Of a DNA stretch of 39,399 nucleotides, positions 31,015 through 35,906 are shown in pieces (the stretch's first letter is position 1; each line of letters opens with the position of its first letter). This stretch comes from a virus: IMG/VR virus record IMGVR_UViG_3300024520_000198, positions 1 through 39,399 of that record; one strand, given 5' to 3'. A model generated the notes under the pieces. It had not been told where the DNA came from. It did not search any database and saw nothing but the letters and a program-made list of their open reading frames with translations. A program made the translations under genes and the position numbers.

Positions 31015-31024
31015 ATAAAGATAT

Positions 31025-31249
31025 ATGATAAACGGTAAAAATTTAGGAATGGCTTTGGATAAGTTCTTGTCATCACCTGTAGCTCAGAATGCTAGAGTTC
31101 AAGTTGTGATGCCTGATGGAAAATTTTATGACATCAGAGAGATAAATTTAATGGAAAATAAGTTGTTAGGAGTAAGAGAAACTCACCGCCTCGTGATGAC
31201 AATAGATGCTGAAAAATGGGGTATGGGTGAGGTAATTAAAAAGCTGTAG
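31025..31249 (+). CDS. Conserved small phage protein (74 aa)
   Basis: A 74-residue protein with an N-terminal helix (LGMALDKFLSSPVAQNA), then a beta-rich domain (RVQVVMPDGKFYDIREINLM) and THRLVMTID. No catalytic residues or family recognised, though the layout is familiar from marine phages. It is followed after five bases by the VRR-NUC gene, with which it is likely co-transcribed from the divergent promoter. Confidence 0.55.
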   Translation: MINGKNLGMALDKFLSSPVAQNARVQVVMPDGKFYDIREINLMENKLLGVRETHRLVMTIDAEKWGMGEVIKKL

Positions 31250-31254
31250 TTACG

Positions 31255-31638
31255 GTGAAACCTGAGAGAAAATTTTGGTTAGAACTTAAGAAAAAATCCC
31301 CAAATATAATATGGACAAGACTAGAAAATCTGGCACTTCCAGGCGTTCCTGACCTACTTGGTTATAATAAATACCAACAGTTTTTTACAGTTGAGTTGAA
31401 AGTAAGTAGAGGGAACAAAATCAAGTTTTCACCACATCAAATTGCCTTCCATGTGAGGCATCCACACAATACATTTATCTTAATAAAGTCTCTCGTCTCT
31501 AGAGACGCGATACTTTATGAGGGGGAAAAAATTTTAGAACTTCAATCGCGTGGCTTGGCGCTTGCTGCTTGCTGCTCGGGGCTTGCCGCTTGCTGCTTGG
31601 TGCTCGAACGGGTTGGTTCGAAAGCTTTAAAGCTTTGA
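31255..31638 (+). CDS. VRR-NUC domain nuclease
   Basis: A 127-residue protein from a GTG start. Residues about 1-95 form a VRR-NUC PD-(D/E)XK domain: RLENLALPGVPDLLGY (D33), FFTVELKVSRGNKIKFSPHQIAFH (abbreviated; E47, K49, Q62). Such small nucleases cut branched DNA and serve in replication or recombination. The last 25 residues (LALAACCSGLAACC and onward) are encoded by a tandem 7-bp repeat array and are unlikely to belong to the fold; the gene has apparently been extended by the repeat. It is convergent with, and overlaps, the minus-strand gene 31542-31784. Confidence 0.8.
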   Translation: MKPERKFWLELKKKSPNIIWTRLENLALPGVPDLLGYNKYQQFFTVELKVSRGNKIKFSPHQIAFHVRHPHNTFILIKSLVSRDAILYEGEKILELQSRGLALAACCSGLAACCLVLERVGSKALKL

Positions 31639-31784
31639 GTGTTTTGCGCATGCAGGTCCTCAGGCTTGGTGCTTGCTGCTTGAGGCTTGTTGCTTGCTGC
31701 TTGCCGCTTGCGCAACTCTTCTAATTTTTTTGGGAGTCTACCAGGTCTGGTCCCCTGATAATATAGGGGCTTAGTGTTTACCAT
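31542..31784 (-). CDS. Small basic protein with repeat-encoded tail (80 aa)
   Basis: An 80-residue frame starting inside the end of the GP88-like gene (14-base overlap). The first 26 residues (ending RPGRLPKKLEELRKR) look like a normal basic helix. The rest is low complexity (QAASNKPQAAST, QQAASPEQQAAS) produced by heptad arrays A and B. It is the last gene of the minus-strand GC-richer operon. The N-terminal part may be a real small protein eroded or extended by repeats. Confidence 0.45.
   Translation of the reverse strand: MVNTKPLYYQGTRPGRLPKKLEELRKRQAASNKPQAASTKPEDLHAQNTQSFKAFEPTRSSTKQQAASPEQQAASAKPRD
31553..31608. repeat. Heptad repeat array A (GCTYGNN x8)
   Basis: Eight tandem 7-base units of the form GCTTGNN or GCTCGNN lie in the 3' end of the VRR-NUC gene and are read in the opposite strand by gene 31542-31784. 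Unit length is not a multiple of three, so each strand's translation repeats every seven residues. Confidence 0.85.
31664..31712. repeat. Heptad repeat array B (GCTTGNN x7)
   Basis: Seven perfect-phase units GCTTGNN, with the last two bases variable (GT, CT, AG, TT, CT, CC, CG). The array lies inside the minus-strand gene 31542-31784 and encodes part of its KRQAASNKPQAASTKP tail. Confidence 0.88.
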
Positions 31785-32373
31785 AAGATATATTTTTTAC
31801 ACTACGATCCCAGCATTGTCTACAGTCCATACACTTGTTGCCTTGTTTGGACGCTGGGCAGCTGTGGCTTCCATCATCTACGACTGTGGAAGACCAGGGC
31901 CAGCTCTTCACTGGCCCTTGGTTTATCATATGCGAGGATTGCCTTATGATCAGGTTTTTTGGAACCACTTCTGGATCCATGAATTTAAAAAATTTTCTTT
32001 CTCTTGTTGGCAGCCAGTGACTGGTCAGGGGCGTTTGCTTGCATACTTCAAATATTGCCTTTAGATGCTCCGGGGATTGCAGGTCTCCTGAGTCATGCCA
32101 GCGGAACCAACGCTCGCCAGTAATCAATACAACCATAGCGCGAATCCATCTTGGGTCGCCTAAGCTCGCCAGTCGACGCTTCAGTGCATCCTTCACATTG
32201 GTGAATCGATATCGGCCCTTCAATGCATAGCAGCCAGCGCAAACAGAGCCTGGCAATTGGACCAGCTTCGCGCCGGTGATACAGGCCTGAGCTGGCAGGT
32301 TGTAAGCATAACCTGGCATTTTAGATGGAGCGCTGAGCCCTCCAGTTATTATTCTGGCTTCTTTCTTTAACAT
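31771..32373 (-). CDS. GP88 family phage protein
   Basis: A 200-residue protein matching the phage gene product 88 family as I remember it. It has KMPGYAYNLPAQAC, VCAGCYALKGRYRF (CxxC), a RWFRWHDSGDLQSPEHL segment, SHWLPTRERKFF, and a Cys-rich C-terminus (HSCPASKQGNKCMDCRQCWD). The Cys sites suggest metal or Fe-S binding. The biochemical role of the family is not known to me. It has its own minus-strand promoter with the start site nearly at the ATG. Base composition is clearly GC-richer than most of the window, suggesting later acquisition. Confidence 0.7.
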   Translation of the reverse strand: MLKKEARIITGGLSAPSKMPGYAYNLPAQACITGAKLVQLPGSVCAGCYALKGRYRFTNVKDALKRRLASLGDPRWIRAMVVLITGERWFRWHDSGDLQSPEHLKAIFEVCKQTPLTSHWLPTRERKFFKFMDPEVVPKNLIIRQSSHMINQGPVKSWPWSSTVVDDGSHSCPASKQGNKCMDCRQCWDRSVKNISYGKH

Positions 32374-32378
32374 ATCCC

Positions 32379-32407
32379 TTTTTATCCTATTTATTTAAAC
32401 TTGTCAA
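32379..32407 (-). promoter_or_regulatory. Minus-strand promoter for the GP88 gene
   Basis: Read on the minus strand, TTGACA (32407-32402) is followed after 17 bases by TAAAAA (32384-32379). The box ATAGGATA seen at other promoters overlaps the spacer and -10 region. The predicted start site coincides with the ATG at 32373, and no good Shine-Dalgarno is present. Confidence 0.5.
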
Positions 32408-32637
32408 ATGTTGCTTGATGCTTGCCGCTTGTTGCTTGCCGCTTGTTGCTGGCGCAGTCCTAATTTTTTATAATGAGACACTGGGTATCTCAGGACCTGT
32501 TGCTCAATGTTTTTTCCATCGATCGTGATGTTAACACCGAAGCGTTTCCAGCTGTTGGCCATCAGGCGCAGCTCAGCATCCAGACTCATCATCTGTGCTG
32601 TACTTTGTCCCGTGAATTTTAATTTACGTTCTTTCAT
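32404..32637 (-). CDS. Small phage protein with repeat-encoded tail (77 aa)
   Basis: A 77-residue protein starting at an ATG with AAGGAG six bases upstream and in ATGA overlap with the preceding gene. The first 60 residues have normal complexity (SLDAELRLMANSWKRFGVN, VLRYPVSHYKK). The last 16 (RQQQAASNKRQASSNI) come from heptad array C. No family recognised. It belongs to the minus-strand GC-richer operon. Confidence 0.55.
   Translation of the reverse strand: MKERKLKFTGQSTAQMMSLDAELRLMANSWKRFGVNITIDGKNIEQQVLRYPVSHYKKLGLRQQQAASNKRQASSNI
32413..32454. repeat. Heptad repeat array C (GCTTGNN x5-6)
   Basis: Five perfect GCTTGNN units (AT, CC, TT, CC, TT) and a degenerate sixth (GCTGGCG). The array forms the 3' end of the minus-strand gene 32404-32637, about 700 bases from arrays A and B, with the GP88 gene between them. 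Confidence 0.85.
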
Positions 32638-32852
32638 GTTTTCTCCTTCTGTTTGGTCAAGCACATTGAAGCCCGACAGTAATTGTTTACCGAGCGCTCA
32701 GGGCTTACAGGCATTACGTGCCTGGCGCTTGACCTCAGATCCGGCCCCGCCGTCGCGAGACTAGTACAGGTTATTTCAACCGGATCAGAGCTCAAGGGTG
32801 CCCCTACAGGGAATACAATAAATTGTTTCCTAATCGAGGCGCCGCTTGGCAT
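32634..32852 (-). CDS. Small phage protein, unknown function (72 aa)
   Basis: A 72-residue frame starting seven bases after the zinc-ribbon micro-gene and ending in a clean ATGA overlap with the next gene, which argues that it is translated. The product contains FIVFPVGAPLSSDPVEITC, SSARHVMPVSPERSVN and YCRASMCLTKQKE. I recognise no fold. The DNA is GC-rich compared with flanking genes. An overlapping plus-strand frame exists but lacks context support. Confidence 0.45.
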   Translation of the reverse strand: MPSGASIRKQFIVFPVGAPLSSDPVEITCTSLATAGPDLRSSARHVMPVSPERSVNNYCRASMCLTKQKEKT

Positions 32853-32859
32853 TCGAATT

Positions 32860-32961
32860 TTATCCGCAATCTATACATGCAACCTGAGGTTGAGACCACT
32901 CGTCATAGCTAGTGAACTCTAAACAGATTGGACACGTGTAATTATTTATCCTCTCTTTCAT
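32860..32961 (-). CDS. Zinc-ribbon micro-protein (33 aa)
   Basis: A 33-residue protein with YTCPICLEF and ACIDCG, two CxxC knuckles 16 residues apart, enough for a minimal zinc ribbon. It is the first minus-strand gene after the divergent promoter. The predicted start site is at or next to its ATG, although an AGGA four bases upstream of the ATG would act if transcription begins earlier. It heads the operon that contains the GP88 gene. Confidence 0.5.
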   Translation of the reverse strand: MKERINNYTCPICLEFTSYDEWSQPQVACIDCG

Positions 32962-32968
32962 ATTATCC

Positions 32969-33009
32969 TATATAATATATTTGACAAAGTTTGTCAAGTG
33001 TTATATATT
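32969..33009. promoter_or_regulatory. Divergent promoter on a 17-bp palindrome, with TATCCTAT box
   Basis: TTGACAAAGTTTGTCAA (32981-32997) is a perfect palindrome whose two ends are -35 boxes facing opposite ways. Plus strand: TTGACA (32981) and TATATT (33004-33009), 17 apart. Minus strand: TTGACA (32997-32992) and TATATA (32974-32969), also 17 apart. The octamer TATCCTAT is at 32964-32971. The start sites serve the GP88 operon and the 33032 gene. Confidence 0.7.
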
Positions 33010-33031
33010 TATTTTTAGAAAGCGAGGTCAA

Positions 33032-34027
33032 ATGACAAGAGTAAGACTAAATAACGAATATAGGCAAAAATTCTTTAATAGAATTAAGCACGTATTTGAA
33101 GATGAGGACACGCAAGAACGTGAGGCATTTTTACAAGCAAGAGAAGATGTAGATAGTGCTTACGCAAAAGTATTTCCTCTAATGAAAGAGGTAGTACAAA
33201 GAGCAAATCCTCCAAGTGATGTTGCAACATTAAGAACTTTCAAAAAGAAATATGGACAAGTTTGTGATGTTGTTGCAAAAGATAAATGCTTTTACTTTGC
33301 TTATACAGATGTACAAAAAAATGATGATGACGAAGATGAAGAAAAAGAAACGAAATCACATTTTGATTTAGGTTTGTATGGCAATCTAAATGGTAGTGAA
33401 TATAGTAGAGGTAGCGACGACGACAAAAAAGGTTTCGCTTATGCATATTATAGGGAAGAACTAAAAGAAAAAGGTTTGAACCCAGATATAATTGCACAAA
33501 TGAAAGAGAAAGATGATAACCCACATAAGACAAAGCACATAGAGGCAAATGATAAAGCTTTGGGATATTCTGGTTATTCATCTTACAATTCCGATAGTGA
33601 TGAAACGATTGGATTGACTAAAAAATTTGATAGTCAATACTATGTTGATATTGTTGGAACATCTCATTGTCGTTCAAGAGCAATCCCTTGTTCCCAAAAA
33701 GAGTTTAATATTTTTATGGGTTGGAGGGCAGTTAAAGGTCAGCTAGTTGCCAAACATTTAACTTGGATAGCAAGTTTAAATGCACAATATCAAAAAGTAA
33801 AAGAGGGATTAAAAGCTTATAGATATATGGAGGAGGCAATTAAATTCTGTCAAGAACTTGGAATACAAGTTGATGAGGCAGAAATGGTTAGGTCAAATTC
33901 AACTGGACTAATGATTTACGAACCAAGTAATCTGGCAAGTTTAATCAAAGGTATGAAGAATAAGACTAAAACTAGAGAACAGAAAATTGCAGAACGTATG
34001 CAATATCATCAACAAGCAGTAAATTAA
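33032..34027 (+). CDS. Unrecognised 331-residue early-type protein
   Basis: A 331-residue soluble protein, starting at ATG 33032 behind the shared leader TAGAAAGCGAGG; an upstream frame to 32981 would overlap the promoter. The N-terminus (TRVRLNNEYRQKFFNRI) vaguely recalls phage nucleotide-modification-associated (Nmad-like) proteins, but I cannot confirm it. There is an acidic insert (KNDDDEDEEKE, about residues 92-102), a Ser/Tyr/Asp-rich middle and a helical C-terminus ending basic. It is followed directly by an operator-bearing promoter. A host-takeover role is possible, given the near-consensus promoter. Confidence 0.6.
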   Translation: MTRVRLNNEYRQKFFNRIKHVFEDEDTQEREAFLQAREDVDSAYAKVFPLMKEVVQRANPPSDVATLRTFKKKYGQVCDVVAKDKCFYFAYTDVQKNDDDEDEEKETKSHFDLGLYGNLNGSEYSRGSDDDKKGFAYAYYREELKEKGLNPDIIAQMKEKDDNPHKTKHIEANDKALGYSGYSSYNSDSDETIGLTKKFDSQYYVDIVGTSHCRSRAIPCSQKEFNIFMGWRAVKGQLVAKHLTWIASLNAQYQKVKEGLKAYRYMEEAIKFCQELGIQVDEAEMVRSNSTGLMIYEPSNLASLIKGMKNKTKTREQKIAERMQYHQQAVN

Positions 34028-34030
34028 GAC

Positions 34031-34064
34031 TTGACTTCCTATCCTATTTAGTATAGGATAGGAA
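34031..34064 (+). promoter_or_regulatory. Promoter with 12-bp-arm palindromic operator
   Basis: TTGACT (34031-34036) and TAGGAT (34054-34059) are 17 bases apart. Between and over them lies a perfect inverted repeat, arms TTCCTATCCTAT (34036-34047) and its complement (34053-34064), loop TTAGT. It covers both the spacer and the -10 box, the classic place for a repressor. No T-run follows, so it is not a terminator. Confidence 0.72.
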
Positions 34065-34087
34065 GAATAAATAGAAAGCGAGGAAAA

Positions 34088-34252
34088 ATGAAAACATATG
34101 ACCACACAGACCACATGGTAATTATGACCGAACTTCTTACTCTTTATCAATTAAAAAATGAAACACAAGAGAAGATAAATGTGGCACAAGTAAAGAATGA
34201 AAAAATGCAAGAGTTGTTAAAACAAAAAGAAAAAGAGGATATTCCATTTTAA
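34088..34252 (+). CDS. Small helical protein with SSB-like C-terminal tip (54 aa)
   Basis: A 54-residue protein, helical and charged in its second half, ending KEKEDIPF. The last residues EDIPF copy the acidic DDIPF tip by which bacterial SSB recruits repair and replication proteins (RecO, RecQ, ExoI, PriA and others). It follows the shared leader TAGAAAGCGAGG and an operator-bearing promoter, and is followed by another such promoter. It may bind the SSB pocket of host proteins; this is inference from the tip alone. Confidence 0.55.
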   Translation: MKTYDHTDHMVIMTELLTLYQLKNETQEKINVAQVKNEKMQELLKQKEKEDIPF

Positions 34253-34255
34253 CAC

Positions 34256-34284
34256 TTGACAAGATGTCCTATTTGATATAGGAT
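34256..34284 (+). promoter_or_regulatory. Promoter with shorter palindromic operator
   Basis: TTGACA (34256-34261) and TAGGAT (34279-34284) are 17 bases apart. TCCTAT (34267-34272) and ATAGGA (34278-34283) form an inverted repeat with a five-base loop, in the same place as in the preceding promoter. The leader again contains TAGAAAGCGAGG before the ATG. Confidence 0.68.
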
Positions 34285-34307
34285 AGTAAATAGAAAGCGA
34301 GGACTAA

Positions 34308-34577
34308 ATGAATGACGCACAAATAAGCAAAATACCAGATGACTTTGTCATTACGTATTATGCAGATAAACACAAAAAAATAATCACAAGACGAGGAACG
34401 TGGATTAAACCTAATGGAGAGGATTTTACCACAACTGGCAAAGTATATATTTCAGCCAAAGGTCAAATCTGTTTTATCTATTGGGATAAGGACGCAGAAC
34501 CAAATGAAAGAGGAAGTCAATGGAGATGTGCCAAAAGTCCAATGAGTATTAAATGTAATAGTATATTAAAATGTTAG
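34308..34577 (+). CDS. Small phage protein, unknown function (89 aa)
   Basis: An 89-residue beta-prone protein with DDFVITYYADKHKK, GKVYISAKGQICFIYWD and a C-terminus with three Cys. No family recognised. It has its own operator-bearing promoter and the shared TAGAAAGCGAGG leader, so it is likely expressed early. It overlaps the next membrane gene by seven bases. Confidence 0.6.
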   Translation: MNDAQISKIPDDFVITYYADKHKKIITRRGTWIKPNGEDFTTTGKVYISAKGQICFIYWDKDAEPNERGSQWRCAKSPMSIKCNSILKC

Positions 34578-34750
34578 AACTGTTTGAAATATTTTGGAAT
34601 AGTCCGATTGAGTTGCGAGTAATATTACTCGCAACACCAATCGTGTTTGTGTTGTTAGCCTATTTAGGAATTAAAGGCACAGACGAGGCAATAGATTTTC
34701 AAAATAGATTATGGGAAGAAGAACAATGGAAAAAGAGGAATAGAAAATGA
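34571..34750 (+). CDS. Small single-helix membrane protein (59 aa)
   Basis: A 59-residue protein with a short N-terminal part, one transmembrane helix (about residues 15-34, LRVILLATPIVFVLLAYLGI) and a charged cytoplasmic-type tail (WEEEQWKKRNRK). It overlaps both neighbours (ATGA at its end). No family recognised. Confidence 0.55.
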   Translation: MLELFEIFWNSPIELRVILLATPIVFVLLAYLGIKGTDEAIDFQNRLWEEEQWKKRNRK

Positions 34751-34902
34751 AAACAGAAAAAGTAAAACTTAATATTGTTATAGTAGTAAAGGCGAGTGAA
34801 TATTTTGCGCAAGAGTTAGAAAAAGATTTAGATGATAAAGTTTTGCGCAATTGTTTTAATACAAATGATAGAGAACTAATTAGCGCAAGGATAATTAAAT
34901 GA
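34747..34902 (+). CDS. Small phage protein, unknown function (51 aa)
   Basis: A 51-residue protein with a strand-like start (KVKLNIVIVVKASEYF), an acidic helix (AQELEKDLDDKVL) and an ISARIIK end. It is linked to both neighbours by ATGA overlaps, which supports translation. No family recognised. Confidence 0.5.
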   Translation: MKTEKVKLNIVIVVKASEYFAQELEKDLDDKVLRNCFNTNDRELISARIIK

Positions 34903-35279
34903 AACTATGTCAAGGACCGAAGTGTCATACGTACGAAACTGTTGATAGGAAACGAGGACCAAAGGGAAATAAAAGAAATGAAACGCGTCGAGCAAGTAGC
35001 TTTCATTATTTAGGTGGCAATGCGTGTACTATGAATTGTGAAAGAGATTGGTTTGCAAGTTATGGCGCAAGAGCCATAGAACATTTTGGAAGAATAACTA
35101 AACCAAATGTTTTACACCCAGAAAACGCGTGGCGAATGAGATATGATTGGCGAAGTAGCGAAGATGGAGGTTGTCAACACTATGCATATAATTATTTAAC
35201 AAATGAAAGTCGTAACATAACTGAAGAGCAGTATGATAATGACAATGTAATAACAAGTGATGGGAGATTAAATATTTAG
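34899..35279 (+). CDS. Conserved marine-phage protein, probable zinc site (126 aa)
   Basis: A 126-residue protein with CQGPKCHTYET and RKRGPKGNKRNETRR near the start, then HYLGGNACTMNCERDWF, ARAIEHFGRI and an AWRMRYDW segment. The two Cys pairs (C4/C9 and C43/C47) with nearby His could bind zinc. I recognise the GGNxCxMxCxxDWF ... HFGR pattern from marine phage genomes but know no function. Its stop is immediately followed by the next consensus promoter. Confidence 0.62.
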   Translation: MKLCQGPKCHTYETVDRKRGPKGNKRNETRRASSFHYLGGNACTMNCERDWFASYGARAIEHFGRITKPNVLHPENAWRMRYDWRSSEDGGCQHYAYNYLTNESRNITEEQYDNDNVITSDGRLNI

Positions 35280-35308
35280 TTGACATTATTATTTATATAG
35301 GATATAAT
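35280..35308 (+). promoter_or_regulatory. Full-consensus promoter TTGACA-N17-TATAAT
   Basis: A perfect -35 and a perfect -10 box with the optimal 17-base spacer; ATAGGATA lies across the end of the spacer and the -10. The expected start site is at or beside the A of the ATG at 35315, with no room for a usual ribosome site, so a leaderless transcript is predicted. Confidence 0.75.
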
Positions 35309-35314
35309 AGGACC

Positions 35315-35500
35315 ATGACTACAATGATTAAAACAACTAACCCATACTCAGGTCAATCCGAGTTGCTAACTGAAGAAGAACACAAAGTATATATGCAGGT
35401 TAAGCAAGATGAGATTGATGAGAAGTATGACGCAATGCAAAAGGGATTGAGTAAGTTTAGTCGAATGAATCCCTCAGCCTACATGACATTATTAGATTAG
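35315..35500 (+). CDS. Small phage protein behind strong promoter (61 aa)
   Basis: A 61-residue charged helical protein (LLTEEEHKVYMQVKQDEIDEKY, abbreviated) with a Met-rich second half. No family recognised. It is preceded by the only fully consensus promoter in the window, with the start site at the ATG, and is followed by the GC-rich hairpin cluster. High early expression is likely. A second in-frame ATG three codons on is possible. Confidence 0.6.
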   Translation: MTTMIKTTNPYSGQSELLTEEEHKVYMQVKQDEIDEKYDAMQKGLSKFSRMNPSAYMTLLD

Positions 35501-35507
35501 TAGTTGT

Positions 35508-35596
35508 ATGCAGAAAATGCATCAACCACAGGTTGTGGCGCGCCTCCGGCGCGCCGCAGCCGGCTCGCGCCGCGCCTTCGGCGCAGCGCTTCGCGC
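35508..35596. other. GC-rich cluster of consecutive hairpins
   Basis: Five inverted repeats follow one another: ATGCA/TGCAT (35508-35522), CAACC/GGTTG (35523-35535), GGCGCGCC/GGCGCGCC with a TCC loop (35537-35555), GCGCC/GGCGC (35572-35584) and GCGC/GCGC (35586-35596). The sequence is almost all G and C in an AT-rich genome. The non-coding span 35501-35742 contains only this cluster, part of the GGGTCCCA repeats and a promoter. It could be a structured RNA, a terminator region or a packaging element; no T-run follows. Confidence 0.7.
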
Positions 35597-35669
35597 ATTC
35601 AATAGAGGTACCAAGCCGAAGTTCAAATCCGAATTAACTTATATATATTGAAGGGGGTGTACAGAAAAA

Positions 35670-35906
35670 GGGGTCCCAGAATTTGCCCTTTATATCTTGA
35701 TTCAGACATAGATAAGAGCTAAAATCATTATGGGTCCCATATATGCAGATAGACATAGAAAAAATTAAAAAATTACCAGCGGATGTCAAAAAAGACTTCA
35801 TGCGGTCATATCTCCAATATAATGAAAAAAAGAAGGAGTCCCATATTAAATCTGACTTTATGGCTTTTGTTAAGGCTATGTGGCCTGATTTTATAGAGGG
35901 GTCCCA
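35670..35906. repeat. Four GGRGTCCCA-like repeats at the terminase gene start
   Basis: GGGTCCCA occurs at 35671 and 35732, GGAGTCCCA at 35835 and GGGGTCCCA at 35898. Two copies precede the terminase large subunit gene and two are inside its start. They are near-palindromic (GGGTCCC) and absent from the neighbouring genes I checked by eye. A role as a packaging-initiation recognition site is possible but unproven. Confidence 0.5.
35697..35725 (+). promoter_or_regulatory. Candidate promoter for the terminase operon
   Basis: TTGATT (35697-35702) and TAAAAT (35720-35725) are 17 bases apart. The start site would be about ten bases before the terminase ATG, and there is no Shine-Dalgarno there. 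The boxes are weaker than those of the early-type promoters. Confidence 0.45.

Noticed and set aside
31494-31507. Perfect 14-bp palindrome CGTCTCTAGAGACG in the VRR-NUC gene
   Set aside because: It lies inside a conserved coding segment with no promoter or T-run beside it, so I could not support a separate function.
31774-32230. Several plus-strand frames opposite the GP88 gene
   Set aside because: They lie wholly within the recognisable minus-strand GP88 gene and have no start signals.
31553-32454. Heptad arrays considered as a CRISPR array
   Set aside because: The unit is only seven bases with no spacers, and no cas genes are nearby.
32683-32922. Plus-strand frame of 79 codons in the GC-rich region
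   Set aside because: The minus-strand frames here have coupled ATGA overlaps and a promoter, while this one has no ribosome site or promoter.
34031-34064. 12-bp-arm inverted repeat as a terminator for the 331-residue gene
   Set aside because: The stem is AT-rich and not followed by a T-run, while it fits precisely over a promoter spacer and -10 box.
35605-35640. GTTCAAATCC, resembling the T-arm of a tRNA, near the hairpin cluster
   Set aside because: The flanking bases do not pair into a T-stem, and no acceptor, D or anticodon arms can be drawn around it. Without an integrase gene in the window an attachment-site reading is not supported either.
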